Assembly (NCBI GenBank): GCA_004794655.1
Contig: SMMW01000033.1
Coordinates: forward strand, 3,383,501-3,447,500
Reading direction: 5' to 3'
DNA: 64,000 nt
From: Marisa cornuarietis
Taxonomy: Eukaryota; Mollusca; Gastropoda; Architaenioglossa; Ampullariidae
Shown: positions 1-11,711 of the stretch, in pieces
Numbering within the stretch: position 1 is the stretch's first letter
Layout of the letters: every line of letters starts with the position of its first letter
Translations under genes and position numbers: made by a program
Notes under the pieces: model-generated
Seen by the model: only the letters and a program-made list of their open reading frames with translations
Databases searched by the model: none
What the model was told of the DNA's origin: nothing

Positions 1-339
1 CTTTATCTTGTTTTGTTTTTTAACACATAGAGCAAAGCTATACAAACGTGCTTTCCAAAACACAGGCTGACCAACAGACAACAAGTTAGGACAGACTTGC
101 AGCAAACCAGGTTGGCAGGCGGACAGTGCTCGAGAAGAAATTAATAGAGTGAGGTGGGAAAAAAAGGAAAGAAAAGAGGATGTGTGATTTAACGAAAACT
201 GCGAATTCTGGTAGTCGATCACTGTGGTCAGATCAGTCATTAAGATGAAACTCATAGCATATTCTCTGTTTTTCTTTCTTTCTCTTGGTCTGCCTTCTCC
301 CTATTAATGTGTTTCTACGAAAATACTTGCTTCGGAGAC
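1..339. other. Gene-free sequence
   Basis: No open frame of note, repeat or motif cluster is seen here. The sequence is moderately AT-rich and merges into the motif-rich island that starts near 340. Confidence 0.6.
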
Positions 340-710
340 GCCGCTGGACACATCATTTATCGTTTATTAACTCAGGGAACTCCGTAAATAAACATTGACA
401 TAACCGGGCCCCCGGAATATGATTTGTTTAACTATTTCCATTTTGATTCGCTGATGAAAAAATATTCCCTCTGTTTCTGTCAAAGACAATGATCTGAAAA
501 TTATTAAATGCAGCGGCTGGGACTTAATCGAATTGGCGTGACTTAATCAGTCATCCATCAGCTGACATGCCGTGAACCCGACGGGCGGCAGACCACAGTA
601 TGGCGGTGCGAGGCTGCAGTCCCGCTGCCTGTGCCGGACAGGGATTAATGGCCAGGCCCTGGGACCTGTGACATGTCATGTCCTTTAGCTGTTATGTCAC
701 GTGACTTCCA
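340..710. promoter_or_regulatory. Candidate developmental enhancer (motif-dense island)
   Basis: The stretch is free of simple repeats and unusually dense in recognisable transcription-factor motifs. Overlapping forkhead sites lie at 384-394 (GTAAATAAACA). A TCF/SOX-like TCAAAGACAATG lies at 480-491. GACTTAATC occurs twice, at 521-529 and 540-548, one unit every 19 bp. A CAGCTG E-box lies at 559-564 and a GGATTA (Otx/Gsc type) site at 642-647. Two perfect 10-bp palindromes follow: TGACATGTCA at 669-678 and GTCACGTGAC at 696-705. The motifs are read directly; calling the block an enhancer is inference, because isolated motifs occur by chance and no conservation data are available. Confidence 0.3.
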
Positions 711-778
711 CCCGCAGCCGCAGGATCTCATGTGGCGCGCGCGGAACTCCGGCGGCGCCGTGGCGGCACCTTGGCGAC

Positions 779-800
779 AAAAAAAAAAAAAAAAAAAAAA
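779..800 (+). repeat. (A)22 homopolymer
   Basis: Twenty-two consecutive A residues follow a GC-rich stretch. No mobile-element body is recognised upstream, so it is not called a retroposon tail. Confidence 0.9.
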
Positions 801-997
801 GGACTGGAAGACAACTCCACCCGTATCTTACAAAGATGATCTCCCTCTACTCCATACATCTTTGTCGTGTATGTTTGTCTGTCCCTCTGTCAACCTGATT
901 GTTTGTCCGTCCGTTAAGTACCATTGCACGTCTATTTCCCAGGTAGCCTGGCTGGTTGGCTTTCTGGCAGCCTGCTTGTAAGTTGTGTGCCTTTTAA

Positions 998-1020
998 TTT
1001 TTTTTTTTTTTTTTTTTTTT
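998..1020 (+). repeat. (T)23 homopolymer
   Basis: Twenty-three T residues are followed immediately by GCAG, which imitates a splice acceptor. A GTAAGT donor-like hexamer lies only 15 bp upstream (978-983), too close for a normal intron. Confidence 0.9.
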
Positions 1021-1776
1021 GCAGATCTGCCAGCGTAGCAGTCTAGTTTGTCTTAAGTCAGGTACCAGCATTGATCACGAAACAAACTACTGGACTGCGG
1101 TTTGGCTCCATCAGCGTCGTCCGTCCATTCACAGGTTGTACAAAAGAGCTTCCTGCAGAGGAAGCAGCTTAAATGTCAAGAGAGAAACACTCACAAACAT
1201 TATCTCCCCTCCTCAATACAAGAGCAAGAACAAGAGAACATCATGCCGACGCCTGAACAAACAAGGACCACCACACCACACACCCCAACCTCCCCCCATC
1301 TCCCCGCCTTCCCGACCCACTTCCCCTTTTTTGTCAGGACTGCGAAAAGTAGCAGGCTGGAGGTAGTGGGAGGGTATAGGGGCAGGGGAGCTGGGAGACA
1401 AACGGCAGGAAAAGGCTGGGAGAGTTGCAAATTTACTTATTAAGCAAATCATGACAAATCAGCACTGATAGACACAAATTGACTTATTAGGCAAATCATG
1501 ATATAATCGTGTTAGGCTTCAATCTGCGCGTGAACTCACTAGAATGCCAGCACACGCGCTGTCCGAGAGGAGAAAAAAGCAAATAAAAACATCGTCCAAA
1601 ATGCGAGCGGCGATAAAATGGCTTCTTATGCATAACTGTACCGAGCGATCATATTGCACAGTATTAAAAAAAAATCCAACCCCCTTCCCAGCCACCAAAA
1701 AGGGGGAAAGGGTTGAAGACAGAGCAAATAGAATGACGGAATGTTGAAGAGGAGAGTGGGATGTCAGGGGCGAGAT

Positions 1777-1790
1777 GGGGGGGGGGGGGG
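1777..1790 (+). repeat. (G)14 homopolymer
   Basis: Fourteen consecutive G residues, likely length-variable and error-prone in sequencing. Confidence 0.9.
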
Positions 1791-2922
1791 TAAACTATCG
1801 CTAGAGCAAGGGGAAGGCAAGGTGATGCATCCTTTAACACTAAGCTTCGCAGCTTTGCCCCCAAATTGGCGAGAAAAGCCTCGGCAAAAGGAAAGACTAA
1901 TGACATTAACACCAGAGGTGTTTCTGTCGTAAAATGGCGCTCTCCCATAATGTCCAGCGTGTCACCTCCGCTTCAGGCCCACGAATTCAGATCCGTCTTC
2001 CCACTTAGCTTCCTACTACTAGTCCTCGTTTCACCAGACGGTTTTAGTCCGGATCGGAGCTGAGCGTCAAGAAAATGCCGAGCAAACTGCTTCTATATCA
2101 TCACACTATGCCAGAGGGCTCTTCATTTAAGAATCGCTTGTTGAAAAATATGCTTGTGTACTGTTTCCAGAACACTGAACTGGAGAAAGAGATTGGTGTA
2201 AAATGGATAATGGATGGCATGAAAGTCGAAATAGTAGAACATAGACTGGTCAAGGAAGACAAAAATGAAAGAGAAAGAAAGGCGAAAAGGAAGGTGAAAC
2301 AGAAAAAATCGGGAAACAAAAAAACATACGCTAGTCAATCAGCAGAAAATAATGATGTAGTCAGTATATATAAACACCATCACGCTTCGACTTCTTAAAA
2401 AAAAAGCGTTTGGCACCAGGAGGGGGGTGATCGAGGGCGAGATTAGCGATATTATACACCGGGTACCACATCTGTATCCACCCTTGATGGTGAGCTTGAC
2501 CAGCGGTATCCCCCGCACCACGTCTTGTAGAACACTCGTCTGGGATGAAATCATCGTCGTCAGGCACCTTTAGGAGAAAGCATTATAGAGACTACCCGAT
2601 GATGGGAAATTCAAACTGTTTTCAGACTTTCTTGCAGTTTGGTTGAAGGTTTGAGTTACTGACAACGACGCAGGCGCTTATGTCGTCATCAGTGGCACGT
2701 GGGTCCTTGAAACTACGGTGCCAGGCCGAGTCCAGACAATCCTTGTTGAACTTCAAACACCCTTGTTCTCAGTTTGTACGTGCGATGAACTCTAAGCCCA
2801 CAATTAGCAGACACGCGCTGCCTGAGGGCGACACGCCTGACATGAACAGAAGCGACACACGGTGACTAAAGCCGACACACACCTGTGCTCTCTCTCTCTC
2901 AATCTTCCATCACCCTCTTTTT

Positions 2923-2941
2923 TCTCTCTCTCTCTCTCTCT
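2923..2941 (+). repeat. (TC)n microsatellite
   Basis: About nine uninterrupted CT units, preceded by a shorter CT run at 2888-2900. Confidence 0.85.
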
Positions 2942-3390
2942 GTGCTTATATACAGTATCTGAAGAAAAATCTAGAAACCAGTTACCATTCATGCAAGCGC
3001 TCCTTCACAGTGCATTCTGGGCTGCCAAGACTCACATCCGTCGCACGCACTACCACAACTACTAGAAAGTTCTAGCACTGAAGTTAGATGTAGTGGACTA
3101 AACCAAACAGCTCTGTAGACACCACCGGGGATCAAATACACACAGCACCACCTCCACAATGGCGACACAACTTAAATTCGTAAAAAAACCACCTTTACTT
3201 ACAAGTTGAGCAAGAAATTTCAAACTGCAAAGAATGAAAGTATCAGTAATGTGATATGATTGTGTATCAGTTTTACAAAAGGGAGACAACCTTTGTAATA
3301 AATGTAACTTTTTTATATTTGTATTGGAAGTGTGCTTTTTATGTGGACGTGTGGTTATTGTGTTTCTTACAGTCCGAGAGCTTGACAAAA

Positions 3391-3413
3391 GTGTGTGTGT
3401 GTGTGTGTGTGTG
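3391..3413 (+). repeat. (GT)11 microsatellite
   Basis: Eleven uninterrupted GT units. Confidence 0.9.
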
Positions 3414-4612
3414 GTGAGTTCTTGTGCATGTGTACGTGCACAAGTTCTGGTGGCCGTGCCAGCGTGGGTGCGAGTTCTCTCCTTCTCCATGACTCTTTAA
3501 GGCAGCATTAATTAGAAATGACACTTATTGCGTAAACAGCGGACCAGCTAAGCGACTGGGTCGCCACTGCCGCTGTCAGTCTATGTTACCCGATCTTTCA
3601 TTCCGCGCGCACGCGCAATGTGATTATATGATGGCTGCTGCGCCGCCTTTATGAAATTATGGGTACGTATAACTCTGCTAAAAGCTCCCTGGCCAACAGT
3701 TTTCTGTTTGTCTTTATGTTTTCGCTCCCGGTTACGGTAATGTAAAAAGGTGTTGACGGCTTGATTAGGCTGCGTGGGAAATACAGATCACATTTGTCCA
3801 CAGTCCATAATATCGTTGGACGAAATGTCCCTGGAGACAAAATGTAGTGCAGTTGAAAGGTGAAATCAGGCCAGATTAATGCGCGAGAAATGGCAGCGTA
3901 ATGAAGGGAAAAGCTTGTTTGAGAATGCTGAAAGACGGCACGCACCATCTCGGACAACTCCATCTCAAAATGTTAGCTATACTAAGAGCTTTTTTCTTTC
4001 TTTTCTTAGTCTTTTTTCGCCTCAAAATTTTTGTGTGAATTTCCTTTTTATTCTTTGAAGAGGCTGCAGTAAGGCAGTAAGATAATCCTCTATACAGTAT
4101 CATCTTGTTGCACCACAGACATCCACAAACGCGTTAACACGTACGCACCACACGCAACATTCGTCCTTCCTCCCCACCATCTCTAACTCCACTATGATTG
4201 CCATTTTCAGTTTCCCGGGGACATGGACACACAACTTATACAGACAAACTAAGTTCATTCTGCGTATCTATGCGTCATGAGCCAAGATGTCAGAATGACC
4301 ACAGCCAGAAGCCTAGAGATTAAAGTGATACCAGCGGGCCGATGAATCCCTGCCATGACAGTAACGATCATCACAAGTTTGTTGTCTTTTGACCATTGAA
4401 TCTTCGTTAATACGTCTGTGCTCTAGACTGCTCTGCTCTGGTCAAAGATGACGATGCCGTGATGGGCTTTGGCGATTTCTGTGTCCTCTTCAAACCATGC
4501 TTACTCGTTTTCATGTCAGGTGCACGAGAATGCAACTGCAGAAGGTAGGAAGTATATTGCACAGCGCAAGCTCCCTCCGCTCCCCACCATTCTTTAAAAC
4601 AGCCCGAGCTTT

Positions 4613-4614
<2 letters not shown>

Positions 4615-4663
<49 letters not shown>
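4615..4663 (+). repeat. (AC)24 microsatellite
   Basis: About 24 uninterrupted AC units. The open frames across it (Thr-His or Val-Cys repeats) are translation artefacts of the repeat. Confidence 0.95.
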
Positions 4664-4665
<2 letters not shown>

Positions 4666-5390
4666 AGAGAAAGAAAATACACGCGCGTCCCCACACGCAT
4701 ACATGTAGAGGAAATGTAAGCAAACACACTTCTCATTCCCGTTCCGATAACCACAACCGCGTTGACGTCCGTCCACCTGTTGGGCGTTGGTCGCCGGGTA
4801 CGTCCGCGAGCTGAAAGCTGCTGAAAACGTTGATCAATATGATCACAATGGAGGCGAGAGGGGAGGAGGGTGCTCGGCGAGAGTAATGACGCTGACAGTG
4901 ACCTCCTCTTGAGCGACCATACCTGTCAGAGCCGCGCTTGGAGAAGAACAAAGAGACAGGATTTGCCCTTCTCTTTCCTGCTTGTGCGGATCGCTGCGTT
5001 AGAAGCTTTGCAAGTTAACTTCATTACTGTCCCATTTGGCAGACCTCAGACCTTGTTTTCGACTCGCTTTCTTTGGTAAATGCGGTGTTTGTGCTGCCCA
5101 GAGTGGCTGGCTCCGTGTGCGAAGGAGGGGGGGGGGGTGCTCTTGCTCGATCGACATACAGGTAGGCCGACCACGATCTGGACAAACGGATGCTTTCGTG
5201 CTTTGCCCTCATCAGACAAGCGTGATTGCTTCTGCTGCTTGCTGGTCCTAGAAATGTCTTCTTCCCGCAGATAATGGACAGAAACCATTGGTACAAGATT
5301 CTGTAATGATTGTCTTAGACGGTGAGAAGGATGACTTGCACGCTTAGGCCTCGGAAGCTGAGGGACTTTGTAGAAGAAATTTTGTAAAAC

Positions 5391-5422
5391 GTGTGTGTGT
5401 GTGTGATAGAGAGAGAGAGAGA
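5391..5422 (+). repeat. Compound (GT)7-(GA)7 microsatellite
   Basis: GT units run to 5404, and after a short linker GA units run to 5422. Confidence 0.9.
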
Positions 5423-5815
5423 CCGACAGAGAGAGGAAGGTTACAGTGATCTCGTGGCAAGGAAAATTCCTTGCAGTCTCCTGGAATCATCAGTAACGTG
5501 AATCCCAATCTTCACTATTTCTTGTCACTGGTTTTCAGTATCTCTGCGGTTCTCTTAATCTTTCATTGTTAGGAATCTTTTTGTGTTGAATTTATGTTAT
5601 CATGATGTTACTCTGCTCTTTCACATTATTAATATTTATTGCTTTGTTTGCCATGTTTATTTAGATATTAATAAGTTACTACTTTTGCTGTATATTTGTT
5701 TATAATAACTTTATAACAATTTTAATTTTTTCACTTTCGTTATACTAATATAATCATACACTTTTTTGTAAGCGCAAGTCACTAGTGACTTAATAGACAA
5801 TGTATAAATACTGAC

Positions 5816-5840
5816 CAAAACAAAACAAAACAAAACAAAA
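5816..5840 (+). repeat. (CAAAA)5 pentanucleotide repeat
   Basis: Five exact CAAAA units followed by an A-rich stretch. Confidence 0.9.
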
Positions 5841-6945
5841 AAACAAGTGCTGAGCGGAAAGATAGACTATCCTTCCGTGATTACTGTGCGCTTGTCACAG
5901 TGACAACCGACCAGAATAACTTAAAATTTAAATTTCTAATATCGATAGTTTTTTTGTCGGTACTTTCTGTCACAGATATAAAGGGTTTAAAAGAGAGAAA
6001 TGAAAATGTTCCGCAGTAAAATAGCAACGCTAATTTTTTTTTCCACCAGTGTGTGGAGTATCTCTTGCCCTACCATCACCCCAGATGTTGTTTCCAGTCT
6101 GGACATGTTGTCAGCAGTATCTTTTCCACAGACTTGATGACTCGACAGCCGGTCAAACACTACATCTCATCTCATCAACCAGCTCATCTTGAGGGTCGGA
6201 GAGTTTATCCCAGGCCAGATGGGTCTCCCTTGCTTGCCCGTCGCCGTCTTCTACAAGTAACATTCTTGGCCGGAAAGCGACAAACAAAATATTTTAATAT
6301 TTTTTCTACAACGTCCCCGTTAAAAACATTGCAAGCAAACCATCCGCATGCTTTGTCGAACAATTTTAACATTCTCTAGATACCGGGACTCAATTGTTGC
6401 TCAGATCATTTTCTCATAATTATTTTATAAACTCTGAAACGCCACTTCCGGATTCCACACTGGAGAGATTAAAGCATGATTTTAACTGAAAACTTACCAC
6501 GGAGGCAGCTTTTAAAGTCTCCTTTCTTGTTTTGTCAGATTAAAAAAAAATCTTGAAGAGTATGTTCCTGAACGAGTGAAGCTTTGGGGGTCCTTTGCCT
6601 GCAATTCCACTGTATGCGTTCATCGCATTGTAGCCGCGTGACAAGTGTCAGGCCGCCTCTGACCCCACAAGTAAGTCCAGGTTCCGTTAACAGTGCCCGA
6701 AATCTCCTGGGTCTCGAGTTACAGTCGAGTTTTCTCGCTGGCTTCTTTGTGAGGGGCTGCAATTTGACAATGATTTGTGACGACAGGGGAGGGAAGGTCC
6801 TTTAAAGAGGACAGGGAAATCTTCATATTCAGTTCTTCTCTTGCTGGTTTTTTTTTCTTTCCTCTCGTGTCTGCCATTAACATTGCTTTGGATCTTGGTA
6901 CAAAGAAGTAGTATTCTATCTATTCCGAACGTCTCCCGACCCTGG

Positions 6946-7062
6946 TATATAAGGAGATGATTACAGGTTCGGGAGTGGTCGAGTTCGTCAGAGGTTGGAT
7001 GAGTTTACCTTCTGCGCTGGTGTCCCCCCGTGTTCGTGTTCACCGTGTCACCTGTCGTAAGG
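6946..7062 (+). promoter_or_regulatory. Candidate TATA promoter with short leader and donor
   Basis: TATATAAG at 6946-6953 is a close TATA-box match in a GC-balanced context. About 30-40 bp downstream is TCGTCAGAGG, a loose initiator match. An ATG follows at 6999, in a frame open for 26 codons, and a GTAAGG donor-like hexamer sits at 7057-7062. The spacing fits a core promoter with a short first exon. Initiator and donor matches are only moderate, no partner exon was identified, and the encoded peptide is not recognised, so chance is a real alternative. Confidence 0.2.
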
Positions 7063-10000
7063 ATCTTCAGTGTACCTGATGTTTTGTTTGGTCTGTGGTT
7101 GCTTGACTGGGAAATCAGCGCTTAACGACCCAAAAGCTTTGTTCTGGGTAAACGTCTTCTGTACACTTCCCCTCAGCGAGAAAGTTGAAGTGTGTGACGA
7201 AGACAGCTAGCATATGTACAAATGTATCAGCGTCAAGAACACTGGACTATTTTGTAGATGACGATAGATAGGTGAAAATAGATGGAAAAGGAAACTTACG
7301 GGTTGAGAAGAAAGCTAAGTTGTGGATTGTCCAACAAGTTCAGCCTATTTTTAACGCATGATTTTTTCTCTTTTTTTGTAAAATTATTTAGTCTCAAAAG
7401 TAGGAAAATTTAAGCATCTTTAGTTTATTTGATTCCTGCTGAAAATTAACAAGATTTCTTCGCAAAAAGATACTTAAGAAATAACAGCAATGGTCAAAGA
7501 TTTCGTATTTTGTCCCCCCCCAAAAAAATATATATATATACAATGCTAAAGGTACATGACTGTAGTTTGCGTGTTGTCATATGAGAGGCTCCACTGTATT
7601 CAAGCGTCAAGGGCCCCGGATGGCAGAGGAGAATAAATCGCCTCCTGACCAAGAGGGGCCGCTATCGCGACACGAGGGCCCAGCGAGGGATGTTACAGTA
7701 TCGTCCACGGGCTGCGAGCTTCAGACAGGACAGGCCTTTGTGCCTGCCGAACCGGGCGATAAATCAGTGGCTCACCCATTCTTCGCAGCTCCGACACTTA
7801 CCACCACCGACCTTAATTTTTTTTTTTTTAAAGATGGGAGGGTAGGGTGTAGGAGTCTCAAATGATGTCCTCTCTTCTGTGGCTTGTCTTTCTCGGTGTG
7901 GCAGACAAGGTCATCTGATAGTCAGCTGCTCGATTTGTTTACTGAACACTTTCCCCCCAGCCCCACAACCACCGCTCGACCCACCACCCAGGTGACTCAG
8001 AGAAGAGAGTTACCGATGACTGCGTTTTAGAGGTGCAGATATGGGTGGAGATGAAAGAAAGCAAAAAAGAGTGGGGTGGGAGGGTTAGATAAGAGGAGAG
8101 ACTTCGTCCGAACGAGCTGCGACTGTTATATATTCTTTACGTTCTAAAAACTGTTCAGGTGATGGTAGTTATTGCACATTTAAAAATTGTTTATCAAAAA
8201 GTGTACTGTAAAACGTATGAGAACCTTTCTTTTCTTTTTTTTTCTTAGGTTGAAGAGGATCGTTTGCAAGATTTTGTTAATGTATTTCCTACCGGAACAG
8301 AACGGGCAGCATTGTTATGTGAACTTCTATTCCAGGCATTGAAGCTGACGGCACTTAAATTTTGCTCTTTCGCGCCTTCCGTATCGGTTGCAGGGCAACT
8401 ATAAATACAGTTACAGTTTTTAGGCGTTAAAGTATTTTTTTCTCTCTCTCTTCATGATGTGTGGACTGCGTGCAAGTGTGTGTATATATCAGAAATCTTG
8501 AGTGTGTGTGTGCGCGTGTGAGACAGACAGTGCGTGCGTGGTAAAGTGTACATCCTGTGGTGTATTTCCTTATCTGTGTTTAGAATGTGCTGATGTTCCT
8601 GGGGTCATCATTCTGAAAGACGCAAGTGATTTCTGAAGTTTTTCTGCCTCGTCCATGAGACTTCAAGCTTTTACCAGATCCAGACACAAAACTTTGAGCA
8701 CAACCCTTGACAGCGGCAAGAATCTATCGTCACGTCCAGCATTTAACGCCGTGTTCGGCAGAAGACGTCTGATACCGGGGTCCTTTGTGGAAACTTTCAC
8801 CTCCTCACCCTTTCCGTTATATCACGATGATATGAAAAAAAATCTTATTCGTTGCTGCACCATCGAGGACACCATAATTTTATTATTACACTTTTAAGAG
8901 GCACGTGTTGTGTCAGGAAAATTTTCACCTCCTTGGTCCAACTAGATTAAGCTTAATTGGTCACTCAGGAATCAACTGAGACCAAACTTCTTTTGGTCAC
9001 TGGACAGTGCACACTCAGACTCGGGGTCTTCGTCCTCAGAGGTCAGGGCTACTGGTATCACTTGACCAACCCGCACACACCCTGTTCTCCCCACCCCCAC
9101 AACACACGAGAGATTTTAGCCGTTTCTCTACTTGAGTGTAAGGATTGTTTTCCTTTATCTGGAGACGTATGCTTCCAATTTAAAAACTCGTCCGTCTATA
9201 TCATGCCATTTAACGAATAAATTTCAGCCATCAAATCTTAAGACTAGTTTGCCTTCTATAATTTAACATGTTTGTATAAAGACATTCTTGTTTTCAGTGC
9301 TCGTCACAACTCTAAATAACTGGGTTTGCGTTATTTATTTTTTTTGAAACCATTTATTAGAAGATATACAGTTTCGTATCAACCTTCTGTGATCGTTTTA
9401 CTGACGTCCGTGGAAGTTGTATCAACTGCACATGCAATCTTGTGCCATCAAAACTGTTGTGTAAGGAAAAGAAGACAAGTTTCAGTGTTACTCGATACCT
9501 ACCATTTTCTTCACGTGCAGCCAGACTAATTATTTTTTATTCCTCCGCTACATTCTGTTTGCCTGTAGCGTAGGCTTTAACGCTGTTCTCGTCCCTCAGA
9601 AAAGGCACTTGAGAAAAAGTTCGCGAATGCTCAGTGTGTAAAAACCCTGTCCAACAGTTTCTATTATTACAAGACTAACAATGTTGACATATGTCAGCAT
9701 TTTAAAGGAAGAACATTTCTCGGCGCCAATCCTAACACCTCGAACACTGCACTTCAGTGCCCTGCCAATTGTCTCAAGTTACATTTCGCTGCTTTCGAGG
9801 GTCTTACTCGTCCAGCCTCAGAAATGCACACGAGGAGGGCTTTCGTTCTCCAAAACTTTGCGCAAAGATTGACCTTTACATCGAGTCTCTAGGCACCTGG
9901 TGTTATCTCTTGTAAATACTGTGGCAAAGAGTCGGAGTGGATGTAGTGAAGAAGTGCAATTTGCTTGTTTTTTTTTTTTTTTTTAAGCCTGAGCTCTCCG

Positions 10001-10120
10001 TTCTCCCATCTTGGGCTGGTCGAGCCATGAACTGCTGAGTGTGCGTCACTTACGTACGAGGCAGCAAGCAGCACGTCACGGCGCCACGTCACACCTCTGC
10101 GGTTGAGGTTCCTGTCGCTG
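7063..10120. other. Gene-free sequence
   Basis: Nothing beyond short overlapping open frames is seen. A TATAAATA element lies at 8400-8407 without a supporting downstream exon, and a short TA tract lies at 7528-7540. Confidence 0.6.
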
Positions 10121-10121
10121 G

Positions 10122-10147
10122 GTTGTTGTTGTTGTTGTTGTTGTTGT
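10122..10147 (+). repeat. (GTT)n trinucleotide repeat
   Basis: About eight to nine GTT units, followed 15 bp later by a four-run G tract at 10162-10183. Confidence 0.9.
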
Positions 10148-10183
10148 AGGTTAGCGACGTTGGGGGTGGGAGGGGGACAAGGG

Positions 10184-11679
10184 TTAATAACCCAGATGGC
10201 ATGGGAAAAGAAATTCAGCCCGAATCGATTTGTGGTGCGCAGGAAACTTGTTTTTTGTTTTTAATGAACCTCTCTCTATGAAAAAGAATCTTTACGATGT
10301 GAACCTTTTCCCCCAGCATGCTAGCACGCCACTAGCTGAGAAATCAAACATGCACAGACACAACAGTGAGATGATGAAACGAAAGAGAAAGCACAACACG
10401 GGACAGGTGGCAAACGTACAAGCACGGCTCATGCACGAACGAGAGATTTCAAAAAAAGACATGGTGTTTTTTTTCCCTTTTTTTATTTCTGTAATGCACG
10501 CGCCGCGAGTAAAGTAGTACGGTTCGGAAACCTGTCCGGTGCGGTCGAACCACTTACCAAACGGTTCACATTTGTCCCTTCAGGCGGAGCTGCGGTGACG
10601 GTCGTCAGACGATGCAGCGCTGCCGGGCCTTCACCAGTCCGATGAGTGATGTTAGCAGTGGCACCTTCAGCAGCCTGAAAATATATCACCAGAGAGGCGG
10701 AGGGGGTGGGGGTGATGGATAAGGACGTTCATTACTTTTTATAAAAGATGAAACTATGTTCTTCTCTTTCTCTCTCTCTCTTTCTATCTCAGGTGGAATT
10801 AGAAGGAAGGAATCTATAACCACTTAAAGGAAAACTTTGTAGTTTTCCCCTTCAAATGTTAAAGAGTTGATAAGAAAATAGAGTGTTCAATAAAGCATTC
10901 ACGTTTCTCTATTTTCTCCCGTACATTATCTGTGTTACTCGTATTTTCACTCATACGGTGTCTGTGTTTTTGTTTTTATGTTGTGGTATATGACCAGTTG
11001 TCCCAAAACAATTGGTTTTGTGTGATCTTCACATTGAAAGTTATCAAACTTAACCAAACGTTCGACGATATTTTCCATGTTAAGGATAAAAAAATAAAGA
11101 TAAATACATCCAGACAAAAATGACTCGAGTCAGATTCGAGATATGAACCCACAATGTACGATATTCCGTGTCAGAGTGTCGTGGATGAAGAGAACATTGC
11201 CACTTTGTGGCATGCCGCAGAGTTAAATAAATAAGAGTTGCAGCTTGCAGCATCCACCCTTACCACTGAATATTATTGATCGATGTGCCAAGTCGACCCG
11301 CTGAAGACTTAACCTCTAAGCATTAGCGACTACACTTTTATTTTAAATCGTGCTCCGGAAACAATCGAGGTCGTAGTTAAGCCCATGCGAGTAAGACGAT
11401 AGTGCCGTGCAGTGCTATCAAAACTTATCAAAGCTATTAGTGATACAAATAGATGGATTATGCACACTAAGTACTTAATACCCCCCGAGCTCGTTTGTGT
11501 GCCGACGTACCGAGCCTCGCTCGAGCATGAAACACACTCTAGGCGTTGTGAAACGTGGCTTCAACCCTTGTTGCTTCCCCCACCCCTTCCACTAAACTGA
11601 GTACAATTATGTCCCATTCTGCGGTTGTAGAGATCGCTGAAACGTGCCAACAACCCCTTTCTACACACACACACACACA

Positions 11680-11711
<32 letters not shown>

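Larger units (their letters stand above)
711..2398. other. Gene-free sequence with homopolymers
   Basis: This stretch holds an A22 run (779-800), a T23 run (998-1020), a G14 run (1777-1790) and a four-run G tract at 1368-1388. Short open frames occur on both strands but overlap each other and match nothing recognised. A lysine-rich frame of 107 codons at 2075-2398 has no recognised domain and is not called a gene. Confidence 0.5.
2399..6900. other. Gene-free sequence with simple repeats
   Basis: No credible gene is seen. The region contains CT, GT and AC microsatellites (2923, 3391, 4615, 5391) and a CAAAA pentanucleotide repeat at 5816. The remaining sequence is ordinary intergenic or intronic DNA with frequent stops in all frames. 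Confidence 0.6.

Noticed and set aside
978..1024. GTAAGT donor followed by T23-GCAG acceptor
   Set aside because: The implied intron would be under 50 bp and consists mostly of a homopolymer; treated as chance.
2075..2398. 107-codon lysine-rich frame
   Set aside because: No recognised domain, A-rich composition explains the Lys bias, and the opposite strand is open in two frames as well.
4497..4814. Open frames across CA/GT tracts (also 43662-43964, 59243-59665, 61616-62137, 62358-62666)
   Set aside because: Dinucleotide repeats lack stop codons in most frames and translate as Thr-His or Val-Cys repeats on both strands; no flanking coding signal.
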